Shown one piece after another: positions 41,459 through 52,040 of a stretch of 64,000 bases of DNA (positions are counted from its first letter, which is position 1; every line of letters starts with the position of its first letter). Origin of the DNA: an uncultured Chlorobiaceae bacterium (lineage in GTDB: Bacteria > Bacteroidota > Chlorobiia > Chlorobiales > Chlorobiaceae); NCBI GenBank assembly GCA_903994635.1, contig CAJEXQ010000005.1:40152-104151 (forward strand), written 5' to 3'. Position numbers and translations under genes: made by a program. The notes under the pieces are model-generated. The model was given only the letters and a program-made list of their open reading frames with translations. It ran no database searches and had not been told where the DNA came from.

Positions 41459-41925
41459 AGACTACCCTCAACCAGAGGAGTTGCGGCTGCTCAAGCCACA
41501 TTATCCGTGACCTCTTGAGCAGGGTTTACTTTGTCAAAAAACACTCTTTTGAAGTATAACAAACAATTTCTGACCATCAAAACAGATGACTACGCGCTAT
41601 AACCCGGCAGCAATCATTTGGTTCATCAATCACTCTCTCCTTTTTATCAATATCTCTCCTCAAAGGAAGGAAATTTATTGATATTTCTTCCTTCACGCAA
41701 AGAAATATATCATCCAAGCGGCTCATAGAGAAATCAATGATTAGCTCAAAGCCGCAACAAAATACCTTTTCAGCTCCTGCCAGAACCGCTTTCACTCCCT
41801 ACAGTCCTGGACGGGATGACAAAAAAAGGCAATCCACAGAAAACCGCAGAAAAAGCTTTAAATTCACTCCCGAATCCAGCCCGCATCGAACGGCGCTTTT
41901 TCCACCACATATCAATGCTGCACCT
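41459..41925 (+). other. Upstream region of the Wadjet operon
   Basis: Mostly non-coding. AGTATAACAAACAATTTC at ~41553 recurs at ~61414 before the second Wadjet remnant, so it is part of the ancestral operon leader. The frame of the jetA'-jetB' fusion is open from ATG 41737, but the 63 extra residues look non-family. An imperfect inverted repeat (AGGAAGGAAAT.../ATTTCTTCCT) lies near 41660-41690. Confidence 0.4.
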
Positions 41926-42174
41926 TTGGCTCTCGACTACTCCACCCTGAACCTGCTCCGTCAGAACCATCCTGCCTGGAATCTTTTGTGCACCCGGCAT
42001 GCGCCGCTGGTAGCGGTGTTTCTGCACCAGCTCTTTATTGTGCCCAATGTGCAGATTCTCTCGCAGGCCGATCTGATCAAGGCATTTATCGACACTCAAT
42101 GGCTGGCCGACTTTGATAACCGACTTGACAAATACCTTGCAGCAGCCGGTAAAACTGATGGAGAAAGACGATGA
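41926..42174 (+). pseudogene. jetA N-terminus/jetB C-terminus fusion (Wadjet, internal deletion)
   Basis: From a likely TTG start at 41926, LDYSTLNLLRQNHPAWNLL and HAPLVAVFLHQLFIVPN match the N terminus of JetA (DUF3375, kleisin-like, normally ~480 residues). After ~55 residues it jumps to a short tail WLADFDNRLDKYLAAAG ending on the ATGA overlap with jetC, where the C terminus of JetB (DUF4194, ~200 residues) is expected. About 2 kb has been removed in frame. Loss of kleisin and KITE subunits should disable the SMC-like complex. Confidence 0.75.
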
Positions 42175-45100
42175 GTGAATCGCTTGAAATGGGATTTATT
42201 GCCGATGACCGTCTGGCCGGTTTTCGCCTGCAACGGCTTGAGATATTCAACTGGGGCACTTTCGATGGGCGCGTCTGGACGCTCAAACTGGGCGGGAAAA
42301 ACGCCCTCCTCACGGGAGATATCGGCTCCGGAAAATCGACACTGGTCGATGCCGTGACTACCCTCCTGGTGCCAAGCCAGCGCATTGCCTACAACAAGGC
42401 GGCAGGTGCAGACAACCGTGAACGCACCCTGCGCTCCTACGTGCTGGGCTACTTCAAGTCGGAGCGGCAGGAGAACCTCGGAGGCGGTGCTAAACCGGTC
42501 GCCCTGCGCGAATCCAACAGTTATTCGGTGATTCTCGGTGTCTTTCATAACGAAGGGTACGACAAAACTGTAACGTTGGCACAAATTTTCTGGATGAAGG
42601 ATGCCGCACAGCCTGCCCGCATTTATGCCGCCTATGAGGGCGACCTCTCCATCGCCACCGATTTTTCATCCTTCGGCACCGAAATTTCGACACTGCGCAA
42701 ACGTCTTCGCGGCGCTGGTGTTGAGCTGTTTGAAAGCTTTCCACCCTATGGAGCCTGGTTCCGGCGACGCTTCGGGATTGAGAACGAGCAAGCGCTGGAA
42801 CTGTTTCATCAAACCGTCTCGCTCAAGTCGGTAGGCAACCTGACCGATTTTGTGCGCCTTCACATGCTTGAGCCCTTCACGGTTGAGCCACGCATTGCCG
42901 CCCTTATCCAGCACTTCGAAGATCTTAACCGGGCGCACGAGGCGGTTCTCAAGGCAAAGCGGCAGATAGAGATGCTGGGCCCACTGGTAGCAGATTGCGA
43001 CAATCACCACGCTATGGCGCTCCGATCGGAAGAGCTGCGGGGCTCTCGCGACTGCCTTCGCCCTTGGTTTGCCTCCCTCAAACTCGAACTGCTCGACAAA
43101 CGCCATGCCTCGCTGCATGAGGAGCTGAACCGCCACCAGATCGTTATTGAGCGTCTCGACGGAGAGCGGCGCACCCTGCAGGGACGTGATCGCGAGCTGC
43201 GCCGAACCATCGCTGAAAACGGCGGCGACCGGATTGAGAGTATCGCCGCAGAGATTCGGCAGCATCAGCAAGAGCTTGAACGGCGCAACCAGAAGGCAAC
43301 CCGATATGGCAAACTTGCATGCCAGCTTGGGGAGCATCCTGCAACCAGCGCCGAGGAGTTTTATCAGCAGCGTGCCGGACATGCAGCCATGCACGAGGCA
43401 ACTGCTGAGGCTGAAGTGCGGGTGCAAAATGATCTCAATGAGGCGGGAGTTCTCTTTACCCAGGGGCGTCAGGAGCATGAGCAGTTGAGCACCGAGATCA
43501 AGAGCCTGAAAGCGCGCATGAGCAATATTGATGAAAAACAGATTGCCATGCGCCGTTCGCTCTGCAAGGCGCTGAATCTGCCGGAGATTGAGATGCCCTT
43601 TGCCGGCGAGTTGCTTCAGGTTCAGGAGGGAGAGCAGCTCTGGGAAGGAGCCATTGAACGGGTGCTCCGCAACTTCGGCCTCTCGCTGCTGGTGCCCGAC
43701 CTTCACTACCCGAAGGTGGCCGAATGGGTTGAGCGAACCAATCTGAAAGGGCGGCTGGTCTATTTTCGGGTGCGCCAGCTCTCTCGCAGCGAACAGTTGC
43801 CCGACCATCCGGCCTCACTCAGCCGCAAGCTCGCCATCAAAGGCGATTCGCCCTATTATGACTGGCTCGAACGGGAGGTGGCCCATCGTTTCGATCTGGT
43901 CTGCTGTACAACACAGGAGGAGTTTCGGAGAGAGAAAAAAGCCATCACCCAAGCCGGACAGATCAAGTCGCCGGGTGAACGGCACGAAAAGGATGACCGC
44001 CACCGCCTCGACGACCGCAGCCGGTACGTGCTGGGGTGGAGCAATGCCGCCAAAATCGCCGTCCTTGAAGAGAAGGCCAAAAAGCAACAAAGCGAGCTGA
44101 CCAAACTTGCAGGCCGCATCAGCCTGTTGCAGCAGGAGCAGAAAACGCTCAAGGATCGGCTGACCATCCTCTCCAAGCTTGACGAGTATCCCGATTTCAG
44201 CGATCTCGACTGGCAGCCGCTCGCCGTTGCCATCGCCAGGCTGGAGACTGAAAAGCGCGACCTCCAAGCCACCTCCAATATCCTGCAAACCCTGACCGAG
44301 CAGCTTGCCGTGCTGGAGCAGGAGCTGCATGAGACGGAGCGGTTGCTTGATGACCGAAAGGATAAACGGTCAAAAATTGAGCAAAAAATCAGCGACATCA
44401 CGGAGTTGCAGCAGCAGACGGCAGCGCTGCTGGCTGAAGCGGGACCGGAAATTGCCACCCGTTTCCCCATGCTCCAGCTCATGCGCAATGAGGCTTTCGG
44501 TGACCAGTCGCTGACGGTTGAATCGTGCGACAACCGCGAGCGGGAGATGCGTGACTGGGTGCAGGTTAAGATCGACAGCGAGGAGAGGAAGCTCTCCCGA
44601 CTGGGCGAAAAGATCATCAGGGCGATGACCGAATACAAGGAGGAGTGGAAGCTGGAGACCCGCGAGGTGGATGTCAACATAGCCGCTGGGCCGGAATATC
44701 GTTCAATGTTTGCACAACTTCAGGCGGACGATCTGCCGCGCTTTGAGGGGCGGTTCAAGGATCTGCTCAACGAAAATACCATTCGTGAGGTTGCCAATTT
44801 TCAGTCGCAACTTGCCCGTGAGCGGGAGACCATCAAGGAGCGCATTACCCGCCTCAATGAATCGCTCACGCAGATCGACTTCAATGCTGGCCGATACATC
44901 ACCCTTGAAGCACAGATGAACCTTGATGCCGACATCCGTGACTTTCAGTCGGAGCTGCGGGCCTGTACCGAAGGCTCGCTGACCGGATCGGACGATGCGC
45001 AATATTCGGAAGCCAAATTCCTCCAGGTGCGGCGCATCATCGATCGCTTCCAGGGCCGTGAAGCTTATGCCGACCTCGACCGGCGCTGGACAGCCAAAGT

Positions 45101-45536
45101 GACCGATGTGCGCAACTGGTTCGTCTTTGCCGCCAGCGAACGGTGGCGCGAAGACAACACCGAACATGAACACTACGCCGATTCGGGGGGCAAATCAGGC
45201 GGGCAGAAGGAAAAGCTCGCCTACACGGTGCTTGCCGCCAGCCTTGCCTATCAATTCGGTTTGGAGTGGGGCGCCGTTCGCTCCCGCTCCTTCCGCTTCG
45301 TGGTTATTGACGAGGCTTTCGGACGCGGCTCCGACGAATCAGCGCAGTACGGCCTGCAACTCTTCGCCCAGCTCAACCTGCAACTGCTGATCGTCACACC
45401 GTTGCAGAAAATCCACATCATCGAACCCTTCGTCTCCAGCGTCGGCTTTGTCCACAATCAGGAGGGTCGCTGCTCAGTGTTGCGCAACCTGACCATCGAA
45501 GAGTATCGCGCTGAAAAGGAGAAGGCGCTGGAATGA
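42171..45536 (+). CDS. jetC: Wadjet SMC-like ATPase JetC
   Basis: A 1121-residue MukB/SbcC-like ATPase of the Wadjet plasmid-restriction system. The Walker A motif is [20 protein letters not shown] (residues ~47-66). The middle (~230-800) is largely coiled coil with a hinge-like globular region. The C terminus has the ABC signature [14 protein letters not shown] (~1005-1018) and Walker [12 protein letters not shown] (~1042). It overlaps jetD (start 45533) by 4 nt. It appears intact, but its partners JetA and JetB are missing. A partial second copy is at 61513-61972. Confidence 0.9.
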   Translation: MSESLEMGFIADDRLAGFRLQRLEIFNWGTFDGRVWTLKLGGKNALLTGDIGSGKSTLVDAVTTLLVPSQRIAYNKAAGADNRERTLRSYVLGYFKSERQENLGGGAKPVALRESNSYSVILGVFHNEGYDKTVTLAQIFWMKDAAQPARIYAAYEGDLSIATDFSSFGTEISTLRKRLRGAGVELFESFPPYGAWFRRRFGIENEQALELFHQTVSLKSVGNLTDFVRLHMLEPFTVEPRIAALIQHFEDLNRAHEAVLKAKRQIEMLGPLVADCDNHHAMALRSEELRGSRDCLRPWFASLKLELLDKRHASLHEELNRHQIVIERLDGERRTLQGRDRELRRTIAENGGDRIESIAAEIRQHQQELERRNQKATRYGKLACQLGEHPATSAEEFYQQRAGHAAMHEATAEAEVRVQNDLNEAGVLFTQGRQEHEQLSTEIKSLKARMSNIDEKQIAMRRSLCKALNLPEIEMPFAGELLQVQEGEQLWEGAIERVLRNFGLSLLVPDLHYPKVAEWVERTNLKGRLVYFRVRQLSRSEQLPDHPASLSRKLAIKGDSPYYDWLEREVAHRFDLVCCTTQEEFRREKKAITQAGQIKSPGERHEKDDRHRLDDRSRYVLGWSNAAKIAVLEEKAKKQQSELTKLAGRISLLQQEQKTLKDRLTILSKLDEYPDFSDLDWQPLAVAIARLETEKRDLQATSNILQTLTEQLAVLEQELHETERLLDDRKDKRSKIEQKISDITELQQQTAALLAEAGPEIATRFPMLQLMRNEAFGDQSLTVESCDNREREMRDWVQVKIDSEERKLSRLGEKIIRAMTEYKEEWKLETREVDVNIAAGPEYRSMFAQLQADDLPRFEGRFKDLLNENTIREVANFQSQLARERETIKERITRLNESLTQIDFNAGRYITLEAQMNLDADIRDFQSELRACTEGSLTGSDDAQYSEAKFLQVRRIIDRFQGREAYADLDRRWTAKVTDVRNWFVFAASERWREDNTEHEHYADSGGKSGGQKEKLAYTVLAASLAYQFGLEWGAVRSRSFRFVVIDEAFGRGSDESAQYGLQLFAQLNLQLLIVTPLQKIHIIEPFVSSVGFVHNQEGRCSVLRNLTIEEYRAEKEKALE

Positions 45537-46708
45537 GCTGGACAACCCCCGCCGAACTCAAGGCACAGGTACAGAAACTCTGGGATCGGGGCATCCTGCT
45601 CTCCTCCTTTTGTGGTAGTGAAGAGATTTTTCCCCGACGCCTGACGCTGAAAGGGCCTGATTCCAGAGAGTTAAGCGACTCTTTTACCGAAGTGCGCGAC
45701 TGGATTGCCCGACTCTCCGGCGCAGCAAAACAGTACCGGATTGTCTGGCGCAGCATCAACCACCGCATTCTGGGAGCCAATGAACTTCCTGCAGAAATCT
45801 GGATTGACACGCTGGAGGATGCGCTCGGGCTGATTGGCAAGCGGCAAGAGGCCCGGCAGTTTGCCGCCATGGTCAAGCTCACCCGCGACGGGCAGCCCGC
45901 GCTTCTCCCCTGGCTCGAAAAACGCCCCCTGCGCGCTCTCGAACTGGCCGAAGAGTGGCCCCGCATCCTCTCCATTGTCGCCTGGCGTCTCACACATCCT
46001 CAACCGGCCATCTACCTGCGCCAGATCGACCTGCCCGGCGTGCACAGCAAATTCATCGAAGGGCACCGTGGCGTACTTGGAGAACTCTTCGATCTCGTCC
46101 TTCCGCCGGAGGAGATTGACGCAACAGCCCCAGGCGCAGGAGGGTTCTGCCGCCGTTACGGCTTTCAGGACAAACCCCTGCGAGTGCGCTTCCGAATCCT
46201 CGACCCGGCACTGGCGGTGTTCATGACGGAGAGTGATCACGATATCACGGTAACGCAGGCAACCTTTGCCCGGCTGGAGTTGCCTGTTACCAAGGTCTTC
46301 ATCACCGAAAACGAAATCAACTTTCTCGCCTTCCCCGATGTTCCAGAGGCAATGGTGATTTTCGGGGCTGGCTATGGGTTCGAGAATTTGGCCTCAGTCG
46401 AGTGGCTGCGTGACCGCGTTATCCACTACTGGGGCGACATCGACACCCACGGCTTCGCCATCCTCAACCAGTTGCGCGGGTACTTTCCCCAAGCGGCTTC
46501 CCTTCTGATGGACAGTGAAACATTGATGGAGCATCAACCGCTCTGGGGCGTTGAACCATCTCCCGAAACCGGTGCACTCACGCGACTGACGTCTGAAGAG
46601 AGTGCGCTTTACGATCAGTTGCGCAGAAACGAGCTGGGCAATCACATACGGCTGGAGCAGGAGAGGATTGGGTTTGAGTGGCTGGTTGGGGCGTTGGGAA
46701 GGGTGTGA
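45533..46708 (+). CDS. jetD: Wadjet nuclease subunit JetD
   Basis: A 391-residue JetD with N-terminal DUF3322 and C-terminal DUF2220 (TOPRIM, topoisomerase VI-like) domains, the subunit that cleaves circular DNA extruded by JetABC. TOPRIM acidic residues are visible: Glu in [12 protein letters not shown] and Asp-x-Asp in [10 protein letters not shown]. The frame is intact from the ATGA overlap to TGA. With JetA/B deleted it probably has no licensed activity. Confidence 0.9.
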   Translation: MSWTTPAELKAQVQKLWDRGILLSSFCGSEEIFPRRLTLKGPDSRELSDSFTEVRDWIARLSGAAKQYRIVWRSINHRILGANELPAEIWIDTLEDALGLIGKRQEARQFAAMVKLTRDGQPALLPWLEKRPLRALELAEEWPRILSIVAWRLTHPQPAIYLRQIDLPGVHSKFIEGHRGVLGELFDLVLPPEEIDATAPGAGGFCRRYGFQDKPLRVRFRILDPALAVFMTESDHDITVTQATFARLELPVTKVFITENEINFLAFPDVPEAMVIFGAGYGFENLASVEWLRDRVIHYWGDIDTHGFAILNQLRGYFPQAASLLMDSETLMEHQPLWGVEPSPETGALTRLTSEESALYDQLRRNELGNHIRLEQERIGFEWLVGALGRV

Positions 46709-46852
46709 ACCAAGAGGGTATACGTTATCTCGGAATACTCACTTCGTGAGGCGTTCATCTAATCGGGAGGATATAACTGAATTTACTATATTCCGCCTTC
46801 CCAATTACGCATTTGATCAGCTTTTGTTAACTCGCTATTTTTGGAGTGATAC

Positions 46853-47905
46853 ATGAATGAGATTGAAAATATTAGCAAAGGCTACGTCTATATTCTTGAA
46901 GTGAAGGATATCGTTCTTCCTGTGTGCAAAATAGGTAAAACATCCCGCGACCCAATCGATCGTTGCGCTGAAATCAACAAAAGTTCAACCGGCGATTTCA
47001 TTTGGGCAGTAGCACATAAAATTGCCGTTGATGATTGCAGCAAACTGGAGTCATTGGTACATAAAAAGCTGGAGCCGCTCAGGCAGAAAAAACGAGAGTT
47101 TTTTAACATTTCCCCAGACGATGCCTACGTAGCATTACAATCAATCGTCAGTTTACAGACCGAAGTTAAAGAAATAACTATTGAAGAGGTTTATGTCCCA
47201 AAGACGAACATACAACGAACAAGAGATGTTAAGTCACCAAGAAAATCATCAATCCGAAATATTGATACTGAATATGCTGTAATTCTTCAATCTTTTAATG
47301 AAATAATAGGCATTAAAGGCAGACCATATGGCCAGCTTAACAAGCCGTTCTTCGGAATGAGTGACGGCAATGAAGGTGTCCAATGGAATATTGTAATAAA
47401 TACAGAACCTAAGGAGATTCGGGTAGGCGTTAATTTGGAGGGAATGGAATATTCAAATTGGCCGATTACGAATTTTATTTTATCGGAGCTGAGAAAACCC
47501 GCACTCAATGACCTTAAATCAAATTTAGAGAACCCAGAAATTATATTTATCAAGTTTATGCGTGATGCTTGGCAAGTTCAATCAAGACCTCATATTATAG
47601 AAGAGTACATAAACGGCAAAGAAATTTCCGTATCAGAAATGGGGACTGAACTATGGAATTCAACATTAACCGAAGCAAAATCTTGTCTGAATGAAAATAA
47701 ACAATATCGTGGCAGGGGTAAACAAAACGTAACGTTTGTAAACCCACCAAAGAATGGTGAAATGAATAGAATTATGTGGGTAACACCACATCTGCATATA
47801 TCAACACCAATAGAGAAAAACGAAAACGTTATTAACAATTTGGAAGCCGGGATTAAAAGACTAAGACCTGTTTATGATTGGGTAAATCAAGTAACAGCAT
47901 CATAG
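46853..47905 (+). CDS. GIY-YIG (T5orf172-like) domain protein
   Basis: A 350-residue protein whose N-terminal ~100 residues form a GIY-YIG/T5orf172-type nuclease domain: GYVYILEVKDI...VCKIGKTSRDPIDRCAEI...LESLVHKKLEPLRQKKREFFNI. The rest (~130-350) is an unrecognised domain. It starts ~145 nt after jetD on the same strand with lower GC than the Wadjet genes, suggesting separate acquisition. The IS5-family element inserted just after its stop. Substrate unknown. Confidence 0.72.
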   Translation: MNEIENISKGYVYILEVKDIVLPVCKIGKTSRDPIDRCAEINKSSTGDFIWAVAHKIAVDDCSKLESLVHKKLEPLRQKKREFFNISPDDAYVALQSIVSLQTEVKEITIEEVYVPKTNIQRTRDVKSPRKSSIRNIDTEYAVILQSFNEIIGIKGRPYGQLNKPFFGMSDGNEGVQWNIVINTEPKEIRVGVNLEGMEYSNWPITNFILSELRKPALNDLKSNLENPEIIFIKFMRDAWQVQSRPHIIEEYINGKEISVSEMGTELWNSTLTEAKSCLNENKQYRGRGKQNVTFVNPPKNGEMNRIMWVTPHLHISTPIEKNENVINNLEAGIKRLRPVYDWVNQVTAS

Positions 47906-47930
47906 GGATTTGATTCCGATAAAGGATCAA

Positions 47931-49243
47931 GGGCACCTCTATTTATTATTGAATGATATATCTTTATAATTTTAAATGAGTTAGTATCATGAAATAAGCG
48001 AGATATTTCGTATTTTCAAGAAATCATATCATTTCGCCCATTATCATGAAAAACGTCAACCCGTCAGGCATGTTTGACGAGCATTTTCTGCTTGAAAAGC
48101 TCACAAAACTCAACGACCCTCTGGTCAAACTGGAAGCTCATATAGCATGGGAAATTTTCGCACCTCTTCTTGATGTCGTGTTCAATAAGCCTCAGGACGG
48201 CAGTAATGCAGGTCGGCCTCCTTTTGATCGAATCCTGATGTTTAAAATCCTTATTTTGCAGAGTTTGTATAACCTCTCTGATGATCAGACCGAATATCAG
48301 ATCAATGACAGACTTACCTTCAAACGTTTTCTCGCTCTGAAATCAAGTGACCGAGTTCCAGATAGCAAGACCATCTGGAAGTTTCGTGAAACACTGATCC
48401 AGGAAGAGGTTATTGCCGCCTTGTTTTATCGTTTCAATCAAGCACTTGATGACCAAGGTATCTTTGCCAATACAGGCCAGATTGTTGATGCCAGCTTTAT
48501 CGAGGCCCCCCGGCAACGCAATACCCGCGAAGAAAACACAGACATAAAAGCCGGAAAAACTCCAGAAGCCTGGAAAGAAAAGCCAAATAAGCTTCGCCAG
48601 AAAGATGTCGATGCCCGCTGGGTCAAAAAGAATAGCATGCTTTTTTATGGGTATAAAAACCATGTTAAAGCCGACAGTGGAACAAAACTCATCACAACCT
48701 ATGCCGTCAGCAGTGCCGCACCTCATGATTCCCAAGAACTTGAAACCTTGATTGATAAAGACGATGCTGGTCAAATACTTTATGGAGATAGCGCCTATGT
48801 CGGTCAGGAAGAAAGTATTGAATGGTGTGGCATGACAGGCCAGATCCATGAAAAAGGCTTCAAAAACCACCCGCTAACAGATGAACAGAAAGCGTCCAAT
48901 CGCCTGAAATCAAAAACCAGAGCTCGCGTTGAACATCTGTTCGGCTTCATGACGAACAGTATGGATGCCATGCATGTTCGTACGATTGGCATTATCAGAG
49001 CAGCAGCAAAAATCGGCTTGACGAATTTGACCTACAACATGATGCGATGCACTCAACTCAAGAAAAAGGTTTATGCCGTCTTTTTATATGACCAGTATGC
49101 GAAGGTCATAGGATAACTGCGTCCAGTCCAAAGCAAATAAGGTATTTCTACATCAAAATATGTCAAAAAGCAATACTTTGGGATAAAAGTATAACCTTCC
49201 AAAATTTTAACAATGTATCAAAAGTCAATTTATAGAGGTGCCC
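47931..49243 (+). mobile_element. Complete IS5-family insertion sequence (1313 bp)
   Basis: Terminal inverted repeats begin GGGCACCTCTAT at both ends (47931 inward; 49243 inward on the other strand, AT-rich continuation imperfect). Flanking TCAA at 47927-47930 and 49244-49247 is a 4-bp target duplication. One transposase gene fills the element. The clean ends and duplication suggest a recent insertion. Confidence 0.88.
48046..49116 (+). CDS. IS5-family transposase
   Basis: A 356-residue DDE transposase with the N-terminal region GRPPFDRILMFKILILQSLYNLSDDQTEYQ (IS5 group), first Asp in QIVDASFIEAPR, second in LYGDSAYVG and the Glu region KSKTRARVEHLFGFM (Y-x2-R-x3-E-like). No frameshift or stop is present, so the element may be active. 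Confidence 0.92.
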   Translation: MKNVNPSGMFDEHFLLEKLTKLNDPLVKLEAHIAWEIFAPLLDVVFNKPQDGSNAGRPPFDRILMFKILILQSLYNLSDDQTEYQINDRLTFKRFLALKSSDRVPDSKTIWKFRETLIQEEVIAALFYRFNQALDDQGIFANTGQIVDASFIEAPRQRNTREENTDIKAGKTPEAWKEKPNKLRQKDVDARWVKKNSMLFYGYKNHVKADSGTKLITTYAVSSAAPHDSQELETLIDKDDAGQILYGDSAYVGQEESIEWCGMTGQIHEKGFKNHPLTDEQKASNRLKSKTRARVEHLFGFMTNSMDAMHVRTIGIIRAAAKIGLTNLTYNMMRCTQLKKKVYAVFLYDQYAKVIG

Positions 49244-49307
49244 TCAATACAATACGTTACATTTTATACTTTACAAACTGTTGTTTAATAAAAAGATAAA
49301 TCATCAT

Positions 49308-50384
49308 TCAGTTTTCTGGTATGTCGAAATTATCATGAGGGTAACTGACACATGCGAATTCGAGGCAGTTATTGCCTTTCCAGTAATGCAGATGGTGGTC
49401 ACGGTCTATGTCTCTCCTCCAAGCCTCAGCATTATCCCCTCCTCTTTTTCGGTTAGGAGAACCTCCGCTTTTCCCTGTTCTCAATTTATGGGTATCGTTC
49501 ATATTGCTTCCCGCTAGTGTCTCAACAATTGCTCGAAGTAAAGACTTTGCTAATTCTGGCTTGAAGGTAAGTCGCTCAATAATGCTTGAGAGAAACTCAG
49601 TACCGATGATATATTCGGGTAATAAACAATTGGTAGAGTTATTTTTGCAAGAAGCAATCTTAACAGCTTCATGAAGCTCAATATCGCTCGTTGCCTTTAA
49701 TAGTATTTCAGCTTCATCCACATATTCGATAATACCTCGACTATCTACAGCTACAAGGATATTTTCAACAAGGTGCTTTGCAGATTTTAATTGGATAGCT
49801 CCCTTGTCTTCAAAGCTTGTGATCCCATAAACCAATGCTGATACTTTAATACTTTTGGTTTGAGTTGCATGGTGAGCTAATACATGGCATGGTATTTTCT
49901 TTTTGCTAAGTGACTGTGATGCTGCCAGAAGGACGACACACCGCTTAAGATCGTTCTGAATTTGAACGCCAGGACAGTTCTTGAAAATATCGGGTTCCGT
50001 TGTAATCTGTTCAGCAGAGATCTCCTCGACTTCGATTCCTTTTTGTTCTAAAGAGTCCTCAATGTAGGAGGTTTGATACATTAGGTTTTGTACCAGTAAT
50101 GCGACATCCTGCCAGTTATATTTTTCGACACCATTTCTTGAGAACATCTGCTTCATTGTTCCATAATCAGGGTAAAGATTATCTTCATACAGCATTTTAT
50201 CTGCGAACTTGCTTGTATTCACATCTACCCACGAATCTCTTTGGAGTCCCTTCCAATCGAGAAGCCTCTCTACATACCTTTCAATGCTGGATTTTGTTGG
50301 CACTGCAGGAATAGCCAATACGCTTGCATCAATGGTTACATTGACCAGCACATTTTTTTCTTTTGGTTTTGATGTTTCTTTCAT
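49308..50384 (-). CDS. Unknown partner of twin DUF3696 ATPases (possible PIN-like effector)
   Basis: A 358-residue protein from ATG 50384 (an in-frame TTG at 50402 would overlap the upstream ATPase stop). I do not recognise the family. The N terminus VNVTIDASVLAIPA resembles the first strand and Asp of PIN-like nucleases, and the C terminus carries a basic/aromatic block SGGSPNRKRGGDNAEAWRRD...DHHLHYW. The overlap or near-overlap with two consecutive ATPase genes on the same strand suggests it is the effector of that cassette. Function is inference. Confidence 0.6.
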   Translation of the reverse strand: MKETSKPKEKNVLVNVTIDASVLAIPAVPTKSSIERYVERLLDWKGLQRDSWVDVNTSKFADKMLYEDNLYPDYGTMKQMFSRNGVEKYNWQDVALLVQNLMYQTSYIEDSLEQKGIEVEEISAEQITTEPDIFKNCPGVQIQNDLKRCVVLLAASQSLSKKKIPCHVLAHHATQTKSIKVSALVYGITSFEDKGAIQLKSAKHLVENILVAVDSRGIIEYVDEAEILLKATSDIELHEAVKIASCKNNSTNCLLPEYIIGTEFLSSIIERLTFKPELAKSLLRAIVETLAGSNMNDTHKLRTGKSGGSPNRKRGGDNAEAWRRDIDRDHHLHYWKGNNCLEFACVSYPHDNFDIPEN

Positions 50385-50398
50385 TGAACAAAATGAAA

Positions 50399-51946
50399 TC
50401 AATTATCCTTCCAGTTTTTAACGTCTTTTTGAGATGCCGCACGCAGGATTCTTTCTGTTTCTTGTTCCCTTTCATCAAAAAAGCCTTCAGGCCAAACGAG
50501 AATGCTGCCACATTCGTCAATCTTTATTTCGCGAAATGTAGAGCTATCATTTTTGTTTTCGACGAAATAGACCTTTGCTGCATCATGCCAGGGAGAGCCC
50601 TCAGAACCTTCGGCAATCCTAAGACGAATACGGTTAATAATGTGCTCACTGTGCGTTTCAACCAGGCACTGCTTGCCGAGTTGAGTCAGAGATAGGAAAA
50701 AATCAGCCAAACGAGACTGTACTTTTGGATGAAGATGCAATTCTGGCTGTTCAAAAATTAATGTTGAGTCGGACTCTGCGAGTAAGCCAGAAACAAGAAT
50801 AGGAAAAACCTGACTAACACCTACGCCGACTTGAGTCAAGTCAATAATTTTCAGACTATTACCAATCCGAACCCCAAGTTCAAGACCAGACTTGCCCTTG
50901 TCGATGGTTTCTATTGTATCTGCAATATCAAGATATACAAGCCAGTCAACAACAGCACCAACAAGCGAACATTCAATAGGCTCTGGAATATTCCCTACTT
51001 TAGCAATATCAAAAAATGAAGAAGGAATGTATCGAATGATTTTGTCCTTGTGCCGTTCAAGAACCACTGGCGTATTTTCGCCTTTAAGACCAATAGAGTT
51101 TTCGTTTGAGTTCGAAGAGCGGGCATAGAAAGACTTAGGATAGGCTCGCAAAGGTCCGAGATAGTGTAATGACTTTGAAAAATATTCCTTGATATCTTCT
51201 ATCGCCGCTTTGGCTTCTGGCTCTAGTGGGCAACTCTGATATTTAAAATAATTCTTATCGTCGTCCTTTTCTGTGTATTTAACATCAATTATAATCTGTG
51301 AAGGCAAGAAATTATGAACTATACAACCGATTGCTGTAAATTTACACTCCTTCGCTACCGGGGGAGAAATAATGTAACCGAGTTCTGGAGAAACATAGGA
51401 TTCCCCATCTTCAACATCATAGCTTAAACCATTACAAATATCTTTGTCCATATCTGCTGGTAACCATCGCTTTTTCGAAATAATCGTTTGAATGTCAGAG
51501 CGAGTTACGGTCAAAGAGTAGTGCTCTCCTATACCAAAATGGGAGCGACATAAATCTATACCACTGTTATCCCCTGTTGGCAAATGAGATTCTGCATCAC
51601 TTGGTGCAACGGCTATCTCGCAATGTATTTTCTTCTTCAAAATCTCATCGAACGGAAGCAAGGTATCACTGAAAGGCAAACATTCGAAGCCGATTACCAA
51701 AACCTTTGAGGTACTGTTATCACTTATGTTTTCATTGAAATTTTTCAGCTTAATGAGATCCCCATTCAATACTAATGGACGAGAATGATCCTTATGTGAA
51801 AGTGTCTGAGCAATGAGCAGGATAGACTTTAGAATGGTACTCTTCCCGCTACTATTTGCCCCAGAAAAAAGAGTCAAGGGGGCAAAATCAAGCTCTGTGT
51901 AATCACGTATAGACCTAAAATTACCCAACTTCCATTTTGTAATCAT
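50399..51946 (-). CDS. DUF3696 AAA ATPase, second of pair
   Basis: A 515-residue ABC/OLD-like ATPase starting MITKWKLGNFRSIRDYTELDF at ATG 51946. Walker A is FSGANSSGKSTILKS; the Walker B/D-loop is LIFEQPELHLHPKVQSRL; LVETHSEHIINRIRLRIAEG contains the switch His; and the C-terminal DUF3696 part is VYFVENK...VWPEGFFDE. No TOPRIM domain is fused. It is closely related to the upstream gene at 52041-54053, with strikingly similar DNA in the C-terminal third. Confidence 0.85.
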   Translation of the reverse strand: MITKWKLGNFRSIRDYTELDFAPLTLFSGANSSGKSTILKSILLIAQTLSHKDHSRPLVLNGDLIKLKNFNENISDNSTSKVLVIGFECLPFSDTLLPFDEILKKKIHCEIAVAPSDAESHLPTGDNSGIDLCRSHFGIGEHYSLTVTRSDIQTIISKKRWLPADMDKDICNGLSYDVEDGESYVSPELGYIISPPVAKECKFTAIGCIVHNFLPSQIIIDVKYTEKDDDKNYFKYQSCPLEPEAKAAIEDIKEYFSKSLHYLGPLRAYPKSFYARSSNSNENSIGLKGENTPVVLERHKDKIIRYIPSSFFDIAKVGNIPEPIECSLVGAVVDWLVYLDIADTIETIDKGKSGLELGVRIGNSLKIIDLTQVGVGVSQVFPILVSGLLAESDSTLIFEQPELHLHPKVQSRLADFFLSLTQLGKQCLVETHSEHIINRIRLRIAEGSEGSPWHDAAKVYFVENKNDSSTFREIKIDECGSILVWPEGFFDEREQETERILRAASQKDVKNWKDN

Positions 51947-52040
51947 ATCTGTTCTGGTTTTACAACACCCGAGTTGCTGATTGATCAATGAATAAAGGTT
52001 TCACGTTTGAGAAGCACCGTTACTGTAGCTAATTACGGTA

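Noticed and set aside
42666..43808. Large minus-strand frame inside jetC
   Set aside because: Shadow of the coiled-coil coding region; no independent support.
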